From the NCBI GenBank assembly GCA_038522945.1, contig JBCBJV010000001.1, forward strand, positions 124,001 through 188,000: 64,000 bases of DNA, in the 5' to 3' direction. The notes under the pieces were generated by a model that had not been told where the DNA came from, searched no databases, and was given only the letters and a program-made list of their open reading frames with translations. Shown piece by piece: positions 49,535-59,634 of the stretch (within the stretch, counting starts at the first letter, position 1; each line of letters begins with the position of its first letter). Both the position numbers and the translations under genes were made by a program. Source of the stretch: MED-G105 sp038522945. GTDB lineage: Bacteria > Pseudomonadota > Alphaproteobacteria > Caulobacterales > Parvularculaceae.

Positions 49535-51613
49535 TTAACCCTGGAGTTTCGCCTGGACCTCATCAGCAACTGCTTGTGGCACTCGCTCATAATGATCAAA
49601 TTGCATCGTGTACTGAGCACGGCCCTGGGTCGAGGACCGAAGCGCATTCACATAACCGAACATGTTCGCCAGTGGAACCATGGCGTGCACGACGTTTGCG
49701 TTTCCGCGCATTTCCTGATCCTGGATCTGGCCCCGGCGAGAGTTCAGATCGCCAATAACCGTACCTGTATATTCTTCAGGCGTCACAACTTCGACCTTCA
49801 TCACCGGCTCGAGAAGCGCCATGCCAAGCTGGCCTTTTGCTTCACGAAGACCAGCGCGTGCGGCGATCTCGAACGCGAGCACCGACGAGTCAACGTCGTG
49901 GAAAGCACCGTCCGTCAGCTCAACTTTGAAGTCGAGGATCGGGAAGCCAACAAGCATCCCTGACTCGCGGATAGAATTGATGCCCTTTTCGACCCCCGGG
50001 ATATATTCCTTCGGGATCGACCCACCAACAATCTGCGATTCAAACTCATAGCCAGCACCTGGCTCGAGCGGAATGACGGTCATCTTGATGCGCGCAAACT
50101 GACCAGACCCACCAGACTGCTTCTTGTGGGTGTAGTCGATCTGCGTTTCTTTGGTGAAGCACTCGCGATACGCCACTTGCGGCGCACCGATGTTTGCCTC
50201 AACCTTAAACTCCCGCTTCATGCGATCTACGAGGATGTCGAGGTGAAGCTCGCCCATTCCCTTGATGATCGTCTGACCGGATTCTTCATCAGACGTGACG
50301 CGGAACGATGGATCTTCTGCCGCCAAACGCTGCAGGGCGACACCCATCTTTTCCTGGTCGGCTTTCGTTTTTGGCTCAACAGCCAACTCAATAACCGGAT
50401 CAGGGAATTCCATCCGCTCAAGAACAACCGGCTTGCCAGCCTCACAAAGCGTGTCACCCGTGGTCGTGTCTTTCAGACCCGCAATAGCAACAATGTCACC
50501 AGCGTAAGCGGTCTTGATGTCTTCCCGGTCGTCAGAGTGCATCATGTACATCCGACCAACGCGTTCTTTTTTGCCTTTAACCGTGTTCTGAACGGACGTG
50601 CCCTGCTCCAGAACACCGGAATAAATCCGGCAGAACGTCAGTGAGCCGACGAATGGGTCGTTCATGATTTTGAACGCCAGCATCGCGAGGGGTTCTTCAT
50701 CGGAAGACTTACGCTCTAGCTCTTCGTCGGTGTCCGGGTGAATACCCTTAATAGCAGGAACCTCGACCGGGCTCGGCAGGTAGTCGACAACCGCGTCCAG
50801 CATTGGCTGAACACCTTTGTTCTTGAAAGCAGACCCACACAGAACCGGGTGGAATTGAACCTCACAGGTCCCCTTCCGGATCAACCGCTTCAGCGTTGCG
50901 TTGTCAGGCTCATTACCCTCCAAGTACGCTTCCATCGCCTCTTCTTCGACCTCGACAACCGTCTCGATCATCTTTTCGCGATACTCAGCCGCTTTATCAG
51001 CCAGATCAGCCGGGATTTCAGCCTCGTGGAATTTCGCCCCGAGGCTTTCCTCTTCCCAGATGATTGCCTTCATCTCGATAAGATCGACAACGCCCTGGAA
51101 TTCGCTCTCAGCGCCGATCGGCAGCTGGATAACAACCGTCTTCGCGGCAAGGCGATTGTGGATCGTGTCTACCGAGTTGTAGAAGTCCGCACCCAGTTTA
51201 TCCATCTTGTTGATAAAGAACATGCGCGGGACATTGTATTTGTCACCCTGACGCCAAACCGTTTCGGTTTGAGGCTCAACACCGGCGTTCGCATCCAGAA
51301 GCGCAACCGCGCCATCGAGCACACGCAGCGAGCGCTCAACTTCGATGGTGAAATCAACGTGGCCCGGGGTGTCGATAATGTTCAGACGCTTGTCGTTCCA
51401 GAAACAGGTCGTCGCAGCAGACGTGATCGTGATGCCGCGCTCTTGCTCCTGCTCCATCCAGTCCATGGTCGCAGCACCATCGTGCACTTCGCCGATTTTG
51501 TGGCTTTTGCCCGTGTAATAAAGAACACGCTCGGTAGTCGTCGTTTTGCCCGCATCAATGTGGGCCATGATCCCGAAGTTGCGATAGTCTTCAATTTTGT
51601 GGCTGCGTGACAT
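49535..51613 (-). CDS. fusA: Translation elongation factor G
   Basis: 692 residues. The G1 motif is AHIDAGKTTTTER, G3 DTPGHVDFTIEVERSLRV, and G4 NKMDK; the five EF-G domains follow to the C-terminal VPQAVADEVQAKLQG. It drives ribosome translocation. It starts 26 bases after rpsG. Confidence 0.98.
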   Translation of the reverse strand: MSRSHKIEDYRNFGIMAHIDAGKTTTTERVLYYTGKSHKIGEVHDGAATMDWMEQEQERGITITSAATTCFWNDKRLNIIDTPGHVDFTIEVERSLRVLDGAVALLDANAGVEPQTETVWRQGDKYNVPRMFFINKMDKLGADFYNSVDTIHNRLAAKTVVIQLPIGAESEFQGVVDLIEMKAIIWEEESLGAKFHEAEIPADLADKAAEYREKMIETVVEVEEEAMEAYLEGNEPDNATLKRLIRKGTCEVQFHPVLCGSAFKNKGVQPMLDAVVDYLPSPVEVPAIKGIHPDTDEELERKSSDEEPLAMLAFKIMNDPFVGSLTFCRIYSGVLEQGTSVQNTVKGKKERVGRMYMMHSDDREDIKTAYAGDIVAIAGLKDTTTGDTLCEAGKPVVLERMEFPDPVIELAVEPKTKADQEKMGVALQRLAAEDPSFRVTSDEESGQTIIKGMGELHLDILVDRMKREFKVEANIGAPQVAYRECFTKETQIDYTHKKQSGGSGQFARIKMTVIPLEPGAGYEFESQIVGGSIPKEYIPGVEKGINSIRESGMLVGFPILDFKVELTDGAFHDVDSSVLAFEIAARAGLREAKGQLGMALLEPVMKVEVVTPEEYTGTVIGDLNSRRGQIQDQEMRGNANVVHAMVPLANMFGYVNALRSSTQGRAQYTMQFDHYERVPQAVADEVQAKLQG

Positions 51614-51639
51614 GACGCTGGTTCCTTAAATTAACCCGG

Positions 51640-52110
51640 TTACCATCGGTAATGCGAGAAAGCGCGGTTTGCCTCTGCCATCCGGTGGGTATCTTCACGT
51701 TTCTTGACGGCAGCGCCGCGGTTTTGCGCGGCGTCCATCAACTCGCCCGACAGACGGTCCACCATAGTGGTCTCGTTGCGCGCACGTGCAGCAGAAATGA
51801 TCCAACGCATGGCAAGCGCAACCTTGCGATCCGGGCGAACTTCTACCGGGACCTGATAAGTTGCACCACCGACCCGGCGCGAGCGTACTTCGATTGCAGG
51901 CGTCACATTGTCGAGGGCTTCTTTAAAAAGTTCGACAGGTGGGCGCCGAAGTTTCTCTTCAACGCGGTCGAGCGCGCCGTAGACAATCTTTTCAGCAGCC
52001 GCTTTTTTGCCGTCGATCATGACGTAGTTCATGAACTTGGACAGAGTCTGATCGCCGAACTTTGGGTCCGGGTGAACAACACGTTTTTCAGCGCGGTGAC
52101 GACGTGACAT
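51640..52110 (-). CDS. rpsG: 30S ribosomal protein S7
   Basis: 156 residues. It starts MSRRHRAEKRVVHPDPKFGD and contains KFMNYVMIDGKKAAAEKIVY and RRVGGATYQVPVEVRPDR. It organises the 3' domain of 16S rRNA and in E. coli represses the str operon. Confidence 0.97.
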   Translation of the reverse strand: MSRRHRAEKRVVHPDPKFGDQTLSKFMNYVMIDGKKAAAEKIVYGALDRVEEKLRRPPVELFKEALDNVTPAIEVRSRRVGGATYQVPVEVRPDRKVALAMRWIISAARARNETTMVDRLSGELMDAAQNRGAAVKKREDTHRMAEANRAFSHYRW

Positions 52111-52131
52111 AGCTTTGTAATCCTCCCTCGC

Positions 52132-52503
52132 TTACTTGGGCCGCTTGGCGCCGTACTTAGAACGACGCTGCTTCCGGTCTTTAACGCCTTGGGTGTCGAG
52201 CACACCGCGGACGATGTGGTAACGCACACCCGGCAGGTCTTTCACCCGACCGCCACGGATCAGAACCACGGAGTGCTCTTGCAGGTTGTGGCCTTCGCCC
52301 GGGATGTAGCCAATGACCTCAAAGCCATTTGTCAGCCTGATCTTTGCAACTTTCCGCAATGCCGAGTTCGGTTTTTTCGGCGTCGTGGTGTAAACGCGCG
52401 TGCAAACGCCCCGTTTTTGTGGGTTCGCCTGCATCGCCGGGACCTTGTTGATCTTCCGGCGCGGCTTACGCGGTTTGCGTATCAGCTGCTGGATCGTAGG
52501 CAT
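52132..52503 (-). CDS. rpsL: 30S ribosomal protein S12
   Basis: 123 residues from the ATG at 52503 (MPTIQQLIRKPRKPRR). An upstream in-frame extension is rejected as leader sequence. The decoding-centre loop TTPKKPNSALRKVAKIRLTN is wild-type at the usual streptomycin-resistance lysine (PKKPNS). It is the first gene of the str block. Confidence 0.97.
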   Translation of the reverse strand: MPTIQQLIRKPRKPRRKINKVPAMQANPQKRGVCTRVYTTTPKKPNSALRKVAKIRLTNGFEVIGYIPGEGHNLQEHSVVLIRGGRVKDLPGVRYHIVRGVLDTQGVKDRKQRRSKYGAKRPK

Positions 52504-52523
52504 TAGATCTCCAAATCGACCGT

Positions 52524-52577
52524 TCCGGACAAACCGGAAATAAAAACGACAACGTCGCCAATGCGCATCGGCGACGT
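52524..52577 (-). promoter_or_regulatory. rpsL leader hairpins, possible attenuator
   Basis: In the minus-strand leader of rpsL, ACGTCGCC pairs with GGCGACGT (8 bp, 52552-52577). Its loop contains the palindrome ATGCGCAT. It is followed by a T-rich stretch (TTTTTATTT) as in an intrinsic terminator. A second stem TTCCGG/CCGGAA (52524-52540) lies between it and the start codon. Together they could terminate or attenuate transcription ahead of the str operon. Confidence 0.5.
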
Positions 52578-52683
52578 ACAGATAAAAGGACGCGGGCCAC
52601 CGCAGCCTTTCGGAATTCTTCATTTGCTCGGTTATGCTGGTCGCGTTTCAACCGTGTGACAGCCGACCATCAAGCGGACGCTT

Positions 52684-52711
52684 ACCTAACTCTGCGAATC
52701 GGGTTGGTCAA
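52684..52711 (-). promoter_or_regulatory. Candidate promoter for the rpsL operon
   Basis: On the minus strand TTGACC (52711-52706) and TTAGGT (52689-52684) are 16 bases apart, a reasonable sigma-70-type pair. It would give a leader of about 170 bases carrying the hairpins. The 430-base gap between rpsL and the plus-strand sulfotransferase gene holds no other feature that I can see. Confidence 0.35.
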
Positions 52712-52931
52712 TACTCTACTTAGGAATTTTTCAACGAAAATCAGAAAATCGTTAAAGGCGCATTCAGTAGGTCGATTTTGCTCCAAAGGCGCACGATTTG
52801 CTAGCTTAATCAGGCACGTTCAAACAGAATGCCGAAACGATATTTTCAAGAAACCAGCTTAATCATCATCCGAAAGAAAAGCCTGTGGGACGTCCGGGCT
52901 CACATTCACGCTGCCAGCAAAGGCTCAAGAG

Positions 52932-53987
52932 ATGACCTTGAATTCAATTGATGTACCCGCTCCCTTGGACGCATCGATTCCAGCATCGGGCCCCGCTCAG
53001 AACCGGGCCCATGGTCACGACGCTAAAAGCGCGCCGGATCGAGCGGATGATCTTGTCTTCATTTGTGGGGCCCTTAGGAGCGGGACCACCCTGCTCCGGA
53101 TTATGCTAGATGGGCACCCAAACCTCTCAAATCCAGGCGAGCTGGATTTTCTCGTTGATTACGCCAACGCTCGGGACGCCCACACCGGGCAAACGCCGTC
53201 GGTGCCGTCTGATATACATGACAGAATCCGACGCAGCCGAGTGTTCAAGGCCCTTGGCCTCAGCCTAAAGACCGACATTGCGTATGACGACATGCTGGAT
53301 GATATGATCGACCAGCTACGGCTTCCTGAAAAGCGGTTGACCATCAACATTCACCGGTCTTTTGAGCATTTGCCGGTGTCGTTCCCCAATGCCCGATATG
53401 TGCACTTGCAACGAGACCCCCGCGATGTGGCGCGGTCTTCGATCGGCATGGGGTGGTCCGGCAATGTCTACCATGGGGTCGGACACTGGATCGCCTCTGA
53501 ACGCAGCTTTGAAAAGCTCCGGGCCCGTGTCGACGATGATCGAGTTCACAACCTCACATTCGAACAACTCGTGGCCGCGCCGAAAGAAACCCTCTCGGCC
53601 CTCTGCGAGTTCCTCGGAGAACCATATACGGCGGCGATGCTGACCTACCCTGAGCGATCCACATATGATGCACCAGATCCGTCCATCATCCAGTCCTGGC
53701 GGAAAAAGCTCTCCCCCCGCGAAGTCAGCCTTGTTGAATCCAAGACCGCCGAGATGATGGCGGTGCGGGGCTATGAGCCCGCCAGTTCCAATACGCGTAC
53801 CCCGTCGCCGCTCGAAAGATTCATGCTGGCCCAGGAAAACCGACTTGGTCGGTTCTCATTCGCGATCCGGCGTTATGGCCTCCCTCTGGCTGCCGCAAAA
53901 TTCACCAAACGGTTCTTGCCCACGCGGTCAGCGAAGCGCTGGGTTGAAGACCGGGTCGAGGAAGAAGATCTAAAACATCTAAAGTAA
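52932..53987 (+). CDS. Sulfotransferase family protein
   Basis: 351 residues. The 5'-phosphosulfate-binding loop GALRSGTTL lies at about 46-54 and the 3'-phosphate block RDPRDVARSSIG at about 161-172, both typical of PAPS-dependent sulfotransferases. The rest matches the large family acting on glycans, lipids or proteins. The acceptor is unknown, but the glycosyltransferase downstream points to a cell-surface glycan. It lies between rpoC and rpsL, in the opposite direction, which interrupts a normally tight region. Confidence 0.8.
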   Translation: MTLNSIDVPAPLDASIPASGPAQNRAHGHDAKSAPDRADDLVFICGALRSGTTLLRIMLDGHPNLSNPGELDFLVDYANARDAHTGQTPSVPSDIHDRIRRSRVFKALGLSLKTDIAYDDMLDDMIDQLRLPEKRLTINIHRSFEHLPVSFPNARYVHLQRDPRDVARSSIGMGWSGNVYHGVGHWIASERSFEKLRARVDDDRVHNLTFEQLVAAPKETLSALCEFLGEPYTAAMLTYPERSTYDAPDPSIIQSWRKKLSPREVSLVESKTAEMMAVRGYEPASSNTRTPSPLERFMLAQENRLGRFSFAIRRYGLPLAAAKFTKRFLPTRSAKRWVEDRVEEEDLKHLK

Positions 53988-54094
53988 AATTTATTCGCGT
54001 ATGAGGCGTAAAAGGATTAACGCACAAGAAAGTAGGGCGTGTTAAATGTATCCTCTGGTCCTCAATATCTCAAAACGCATAGGACCTGCCGGCT

Positions 54095-55111
54095 TTGGTA
54101 AGTGAGGTCGCCAAGGTAAAGCGCAGAACACTATCGACCCCGACAGGAAATGCCCGGAAAGAGGCGCAATTGGCTGAGGCAAGTGACTTAATCAGCGTTT
54201 TAATCGTAACCCGGGATAGGGAAGCTCTTTTCCAACGGGCGCTCGAAAGCGTTGTTGACCAGACATATCGGCCAATCGAAATCGTTGTCATTGACAACGC
54301 CTCAGGAACACCGCTCCAGATCGACCCAGATTTACACGATGTGCCCATCCGCGTGGTGCGTCGGGACAGCCCTGCAAATGCATCTGTCACCCGCAATGAG
54401 GCGGCCCACTATGCTAAGGGTAGCTTAATCGCCTACCTCGACGACGATGATTTTTACTTTCCAGAAAAGCTAGCTCTTCAAGCGAGCGCTTTGCGCCGGA
54501 ACCCGAACGTAGACTTTTGTACGGGAACGGTTGAAATCCGATATCCGGACAAAACGATTGAATCGAGCGTGGCGAGCGTCAAGGATCTGGAGACCCTTCT
54601 GCTCCATCGACCGGTCCACTTGAATGGGCTCCTCATTAGAAAACCGACTTTTGACGCAGTCCAATTCAATGAACAGATGGACAAATACGTCGACGTGCAA
54701 ATGGTGACGCGACTCTACCGAGATTTTCGCGGCATCGTCGTACCCGACACTGTCGCGGTTTGGCTCGTGGACAATCGGCCTGACCAGATTACGAACACCT
54801 CCTTGTTGAACCGGCTCAGCACGTTAGGAAGACAGGCCCGAAACTGGAAATGCCTTTGCGAAGAATTCGCATCGTTGATTGATCAGTCTGCAGATTTACG
54901 ACGGCTATATTATCGCAAGCAAGCCGCTCTTTCATTCCTCACGTTCAACGTCAAAGACGCATTCTTCTACGCCGGGGCTGCTGTGGGGATTTGGGGTGGA
55001 AACCAGCGATCGGATAAATCCCAAAAAGGGGTGGAGAGCGCTGCCTTGATAAATGCACCCTTGTCCAGCACCGCTGTAAAACCCCCGCGAGCCTTCCAGT
55101 CAAATCAGTAA
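54095..55111 (+). CDS. Family 2 glycosyltransferase
   Basis: 338 residues. A GT-A domain opens with LISVLIVTRDR (about 32-42), then SVVDQTYRPIEIVVIDNAS, and the metal-binding acidic run AYLDDDDF at about 113-120. The C-terminal part is less conserved, with no membrane helices. It transfers a sugar from a nucleotide sugar to an unknown acceptor. The start at a TTG is weakly supported (AGGA 10 bases upstream). It follows the sulfotransferase by 107 bases and may act on the same glycan. Confidence 0.78.
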   Translation: MVSEVAKVKRRTLSTPTGNARKEAQLAEASDLISVLIVTRDREALFQRALESVVDQTYRPIEIVVIDNASGTPLQIDPDLHDVPIRVVRRDSPANASVTRNEAAHYAKGSLIAYLDDDDFYFPEKLALQASALRRNPNVDFCTGTVEIRYPDKTIESSVASVKDLETLLLHRPVHLNGLLIRKPTFDAVQFNEQMDKYVDVQMVTRLYRDFRGIVVPDTVAVWLVDNRPDQITNTSLLNRLSTLGRQARNWKCLCEEFASLIDQSADLRRLYYRKQAALSFLTFNVKDAFFYAGAAVGIWGGNQRSDKSQKGVESAALINAPLSSTAVKPPRAFQSNQ

Positions 55112-55161
55112 CTGGGCGATCGTCGACCTCAGTCAGTTCTGGAAAGACACCAAACCCAAGA

Positions 55162-55196
55162 GAAAACAAAAAGGGCCAGTCACTGACCGGCCCTTT
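55162..55196 (-). terminator. Intrinsic terminator after rpoC
   Basis: On the minus strand AAAGGGCCGGTCA and TGACTGGCCCTTT form a long stem with one G-T pair, followed by TTGTTTTCT. It lies about 40 bases after the rpoC stop; on the plus strand it may also stop glycosyltransferase transcripts. Confidence 0.9.
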
Positions 55197-55238
55197 GAAT
55201 TGATGTCTACGCGGATCTTAATATCCTGACCCGCTGCT

Positions 55239-58200
55239 TTACTCCGCTGCCGCAGGCTCACCGGGCGGTGTATCGCCGCCTTCCGGGGCTGGAGCTGCGA
55301 TCGGTGATGATCCGTCAACGCCTTCAGCAAGGGGGGCCTCTTCGCCCGCCCCACTCTCGCCGGAAGCGTCAGGCGCAGGCAATGCTTCGGCTGCCCGCTT
55401 TTCGCGTTCCGCCAGCAGAATATTGTCGCGACGTTCCGCTTCCAGTTGGTGCTTGGCCATCATGCCGCCTGTGCCGGCCGGGATCAGACGTCCGACAATG
55501 ACGTTTTCTTTGAGGCCATCGAGGGTATCGATTTTGCCGTTGACAGCCGCATCCGTCAGCACGCGGGTGGTCTCCTGGAACGAGGCCGCAGAGATGAAAG
55601 AGCGGGTCTGCAACGAGGCTTTGGTAATCCCCAACAGAACCGGCGCACCGACTGCCGGGCGTTTGCCCTGCTCTTCCAGACGCAGATTTGTTTCTTCGAA
55701 TTCAATCCGGTCGATCTGCTCTTCCTTCAGGAACAGACTATCGCCTGGATCGCTGATTTCGATTTTCTGCAGCATCTGCCTGACAATCACTTCGATGTGC
55801 TTGTCGTTAATCGGCACGCCTTGCAATCGGTAGACTTCTTGGATCTCATTAATGAGATAGTCCGCCAACGCCTCAATGCCGAGGATCTGCAGGATGTCGT
55901 GCGGGGCCGGATTACCGTCCATGAGGTACTCGCCCTTGGCGATAAAGTCCCCTTCCTGAACTGCAATGTGACGCCCCTTTGGCACCAGATAGTCAACCGG
56001 TTCCAGGCTTTCATCCGTTGGGATGATTTGGATACGGCGCTTGTTTTTATAATCACGGCCGAACTCAACCTTGCCATCGACTTCCGCGATGATCGCGTGA
56101 TCCTTCGGACGCCGTGCTTCAAAGAGCTCGGCAACCCGTGGCAGACCACCGGTGATGTCCTTCGTTTTCGCGCCTTCGGTCGGGATCCGCGCAAGCGTGT
56201 CACCCACCCGGACCGTATCGCCGTCTTCGACCGACAAAACCGCATCCACCGGTAGCGTGTACCGAGCCTCATTGCCCGACTCCAGCTTCAGCGGTTCGCC
56301 ATTGTCGTCGATCAAAACAATCGCCGGTTTCATGTCCGCAGCGCGCGGATTTGACCGCCAGTCAGTGACCACGCGGCTAGCGATACCGGTTGCCTCATCA
56401 GCTACAACCTGCATCGAGAAGCCTTCCTGAAGATCTTCAAACTTCGCCTTACCGGCAAGTTCCGTCAGGATCGGGATGGTGTATGGGTCCCAGTCAGCGA
56501 TGCGCTGACCGCGCGTGACAACGTCCCCTTCGTCGATCCGAAGTTTTGTTCCGTAAGTCACTTTGAACGAGGCTTGTGAGTTACCGTCGCCATCCATGAT
56601 CTTGATCAGGGTATTCCGCCCCATGACCATCAAGTCGCCATCGGAATTCTTCACAACGTTTCGGTTTTCAAGGGCGATGGTCCCGTCATGGCTTGCCTCA
56701 ATGAATGAGGTGTCGCCAACCTGCGCAGTCCCGCCCACGTGGAATGTCCGCATAGTCAGCTGGGTACCGGGCTCACCAATGGACTGAGCAGCAATAACCC
56801 CGACCGCTTCACCCACATTGACATGGCTACCCCGTGCCAGATCACGACCGTAACACTTGCCGCAAACGCCGGACTTGGATTCGCACGTTAGAACAGAGCG
56901 TACCCGGACTTTCTGGATCCCAACCCCTTCGATTATCTCTGCAAGAGCTTCGTCGACTTCATCATTGGTGTAAGCGACAGGGCTTCCATCATTTGGATCG
57001 ACAAGATCGTCCAGAAGCGTCCGGCCAAGGATGCGCTGGGAAAGCGGCACAACCGTCTCACCGCCTTCGATCACAGCCGAAAGCGTGATGCCGTTTGTCG
57101 TTCCGCAGTCCAGCTCGCGAATGATGCAGTCCTGGGCAACGTCAACAAGGCGGCGCGTCAGATACCCTGAGTTCGCCGTCTTCAGCGCTGTGTCCGCCAG
57201 ACCCTTCCGCGCCCCGTGGGTTGAGTTAAAGTACTCAAGCACCGTCAGGCCTTCTTTGAAGTTTGAGATAATCGGTGTCTCAATGATCTCACCAGACGGC
57301 TTGGCCATGAGGCCGCGCATCCCGGCGAGCTGCTTCATCTGGGCAGGCGACCCACGCGCCCCTGAGTGGGACATCATGTAAACTGAGTTGATCGGCAATT
57401 CGCGGTTCGTTTCTTCATCCACGTGACGAGCGGAAATCTCTTCCATCATCGCGTCAGCAATTTTGTCCGTACACTTCGCCCAGGCGTCAACAACCTTGTT
57501 GTACTTCTCGCCGCGCGTAATGAAACCATCCGCATACTGCTGCTCATAATCCCGAACCAGCGCCCGGGTTTCTTCGACGAGATCCGTTTTCGAAGACGGG
57601 ATCACCATGTCGTCCTTACCGAACGAAATCCCGGCTTTACATGCTTCCTTGAAACCAAGGTCCATAATCCGGTCCGCAAAGATCACCGTGTCTTTCTGAC
57701 CGCAGTGGCGGTAGACGATGTCAATCAGGCCCTGGATCGCCTTTTTGGTCAGCAACTTGTTGACCACTTCAAACGGAACGTCGCCACTCTTTGGCAACAG
57801 GTTCGCAAGCTTCATCCGGCCCGGCGTCGACTCCACGATCTCACGGATCGGATTTCCGTCCTTATCGACAGATTCCCAACGGGCTTTGATCTTGGCGTGA
57901 AGGGTCACAGCCCCTGCGTCCAGCGCGTGGTCGATTTCGGCCAACGTACCGAACATCATGCCCTCGCCTGGCTCGTTCTCTTTTTCAACTGTGATGTAAT
58001 AGAGGCCGAGAACAATGTCCTGAGACGGAACGATAATAGGCTTGCCGTTTGCCGGTGAGAGGATATTGTTGGTCGACATCATCAGTACACGTGCTTCAAG
58101 CTGTGCTTCCAGCGACAACGGCACGTGAACGGCCATCTGGTCACCGTCAAAGTCCGCATTAAACGCAGTACAAACCAGCGGGTGCAGCTGGATCGCCTTG

Positions 58201-59537
58201 CCTTCAATCAGCTTTGGTTCGAAGGCCTGAATGCCGAGACGGTGCAAGGTTGGCGCCCGGTTCAACATGACCGGATGTTCGCGGATCACCTCATCGAGAA
58301 TGTCCCAGACTTCCGGGCGCTCTTTCTCAACCAGCTTCTTGGCTTGCTTGACCGTGGCCGACAAACCCTTGGCATCAAGGCGCGAATAGATAAACGGCTT
58401 GAATAGCTCAAGCGCCATCTTCTTTGGCAAGCCGCATTCATGGAGCTTGAGTTCAGGCCCGACAACGATCACCGACCGGCCGGAATAGTCAACGCGCTTC
58501 CCCAGGAGGTTCTGACGGAAACGGCCTTGCTTACCTTTCAGCATGTCTGAGAGTGATTTTAACGGACGCTTGTTCGTTCCCGTAATGACGCGGCCGCGGC
58601 GACCATTGTCGAACAGCGCATCAACGGATTCTTGCAGCATCCGCTTTTCGTTCCGTACAATGATGTCCGGCGCGCGCAGATCAATAAGACGCTTCAGACG
58701 ATTATTCCGGTTGATAACCCGGCGATATAGATCGTTGAGGTCCGACGTCGCAAACCGGCCACCGTCCAACGGCACAAGTGGGCGCAACTCCGGCGGGATC
58801 ACAGGAATGACCGTCATGATCATCCATTCCGGACGGTTGCCCGACTCGATAAACGCATTGATCAGTTTCAGGCGCTTGGCGAGTTTCTTCGGCTTCAGCT
58901 CGGTCGTCGCTTCCGCAATCTCAACTTTGAGCTGTTCTGCGATCGCTTCCAGATCCATTGACATGAGGATCTCGCGCATGGCTTCAGCGCCGATCCCTGC
59001 GGTAAAGCTATCTTCGCCGTACTGTTCTTGCGCTTCCAGGTACTCTTCTTCGGAAAGAAGCTGGTGCTGCTCAAGCGGCGTCAGGCCCGGTTCGATGACG
59101 ATGTAATGCTCAAAATAAAGAACCCGCTCGACGTCCTTCAACGTCATGTCGAGCATGAGCGAAATGCGCGATGGAAGCGACTTCAGGAACCAGATGTGCG
59201 CAACCGGCGCTGCGAGCTCAATATGCCCCATGCGGTCACGGCGGACTTTGGTCAGCGTGACCTCAACACCGCATTTCTCGCAGGTGATGCCCTTGTACTT
59301 CATGCGTTTATATTTGCCGCACAAGCACTCATAGTCCTTCACCGGACCAAAAATTCGAGCACAGAACAACCCGTCCCGTTCCGGTTTGAACGTCCGGTAG
59401 TTAATCGTCTCAGGCTTTTTGATTTCACCGTAAGACCAAGAGAGAATTTTCTCCGGGCTCGCCAGTGAAATACGGATCTGATTGAACGTCGGCGGCGCCA
59501 CTGCCGGGTTGAAGATGTTCATCATTTCCTGGGACAT
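55239..59537 (-). CDS. rpoC: DNA-directed RNA polymerase subunit beta'
   Basis: 1432 residues from the ATG at 59537 (GAGG six bases upstream); four more codons are open upstream. The N-terminal zinc ribbon is CLCGKYKRMKYKGITCEKC; the catalytic Mg motif is NADFDGDQM. The trigger-loop/bridge-helix region and a second Cys cluster (CESKSGVCGKCYGRD) follow. It ends with a Pro/Ala/Gly/Glu tail of about 45 residues that is absent in E. coli. It lies 97 bases after rpoB. Confidence 0.98.
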   Translation of the reverse strand: MSQEMMNIFNPAVAPPTFNQIRISLASPEKILSWSYGEIKKPETINYRTFKPERDGLFCARIFGPVKDYECLCGKYKRMKYKGITCEKCGVEVTLTKVRRDRMGHIELAAPVAHIWFLKSLPSRISLMLDMTLKDVERVLYFEHYIVIEPGLTPLEQHQLLSEEEYLEAQEQYGEDSFTAGIGAEAMREILMSMDLEAIAEQLKVEIAEATTELKPKKLAKRLKLINAFIESGNRPEWMIMTVIPVIPPELRPLVPLDGGRFATSDLNDLYRRVINRNNRLKRLIDLRAPDIIVRNEKRMLQESVDALFDNGRRGRVITGTNKRPLKSLSDMLKGKQGRFRQNLLGKRVDYSGRSVIVVGPELKLHECGLPKKMALELFKPFIYSRLDAKGLSATVKQAKKLVEKERPEVWDILDEVIREHPVMLNRAPTLHRLGIQAFEPKLIEGKAIQLHPLVCTAFNADFDGDQMAVHVPLSLEAQLEARVLMMSTNNILSPANGKPIIVPSQDIVLGLYYITVEKENEPGEGMMFGTLAEIDHALDAGAVTLHAKIKARWESVDKDGNPIREIVESTPGRMKLANLLPKSGDVPFEVVNKLLTKKAIQGLIDIVYRHCGQKDTVIFADRIMDLGFKEACKAGISFGKDDMVIPSSKTDLVEETRALVRDYEQQYADGFITRGEKYNKVVDAWAKCTDKIADAMMEEISARHVDEETNRELPINSVYMMSHSGARGSPAQMKQLAGMRGLMAKPSGEIIETPIISNFKEGLTVLEYFNSTHGARKGLADTALKTANSGYLTRRLVDVAQDCIIRELDCGTTNGITLSAVIEGGETVVPLSQRILGRTLLDDLVDPNDGSPVAYTNDEVDEALAEIIEGVGIQKVRVRSVLTCESKSGVCGKCYGRDLARGSHVNVGEAVGVIAAQSIGEPGTQLTMRTFHVGGTAQVGDTSFIEASHDGTIALENRNVVKNSDGDLMVMGRNTLIKIMDGDGNSQASFKVTYGTKLRIDEGDVVTRGQRIADWDPYTIPILTELAGKAKFEDLQEGFSMQVVADEATGIASRVVTDWRSNPRAADMKPAIVLIDDNGEPLKLESGNEARYTLPVDAVLSVEDGDTVRVGDTLARIPTEGAKTKDITGGLPRVAELFEARRPKDHAIIAEVDGKVEFGRDYKNKRRIQIIPTDESLEPVDYLVPKGRHIAVQEGDFIAKGEYLMDGNPAPHDILQILGIEALADYLINEIQEVYRLQGVPINDKHIEVIVRQMLQKIEISDPGDSLFLKEEQIDRIEFEETNLRLEEQGKRPAVGAPVLLGITKASLQTRSFISAASFQETTRVLTDAAVNGKIDTLDGLKENVIVGRLIPAGTGGMMAKHQLEAERRDNILLAEREKRAAEALPAPDASGESGAGEEAPLAEGVDGSSPIAAPAPEGGDTPPGEPAAAE

Positions 59538-59634
59538 GAAAGACCTCACTTATGTCGGCGCGGATGATCAGTCCGCAAATGAATTCATAAACGCAAAAAT
59601 TGCGGCCGAGCGTCCCCGGCCGCAAGACATGGCC

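Noticed and set aside
50738..51610. 290-codon plus-strand frame opposite fusA
   Set aside because: A shadow of fusA.
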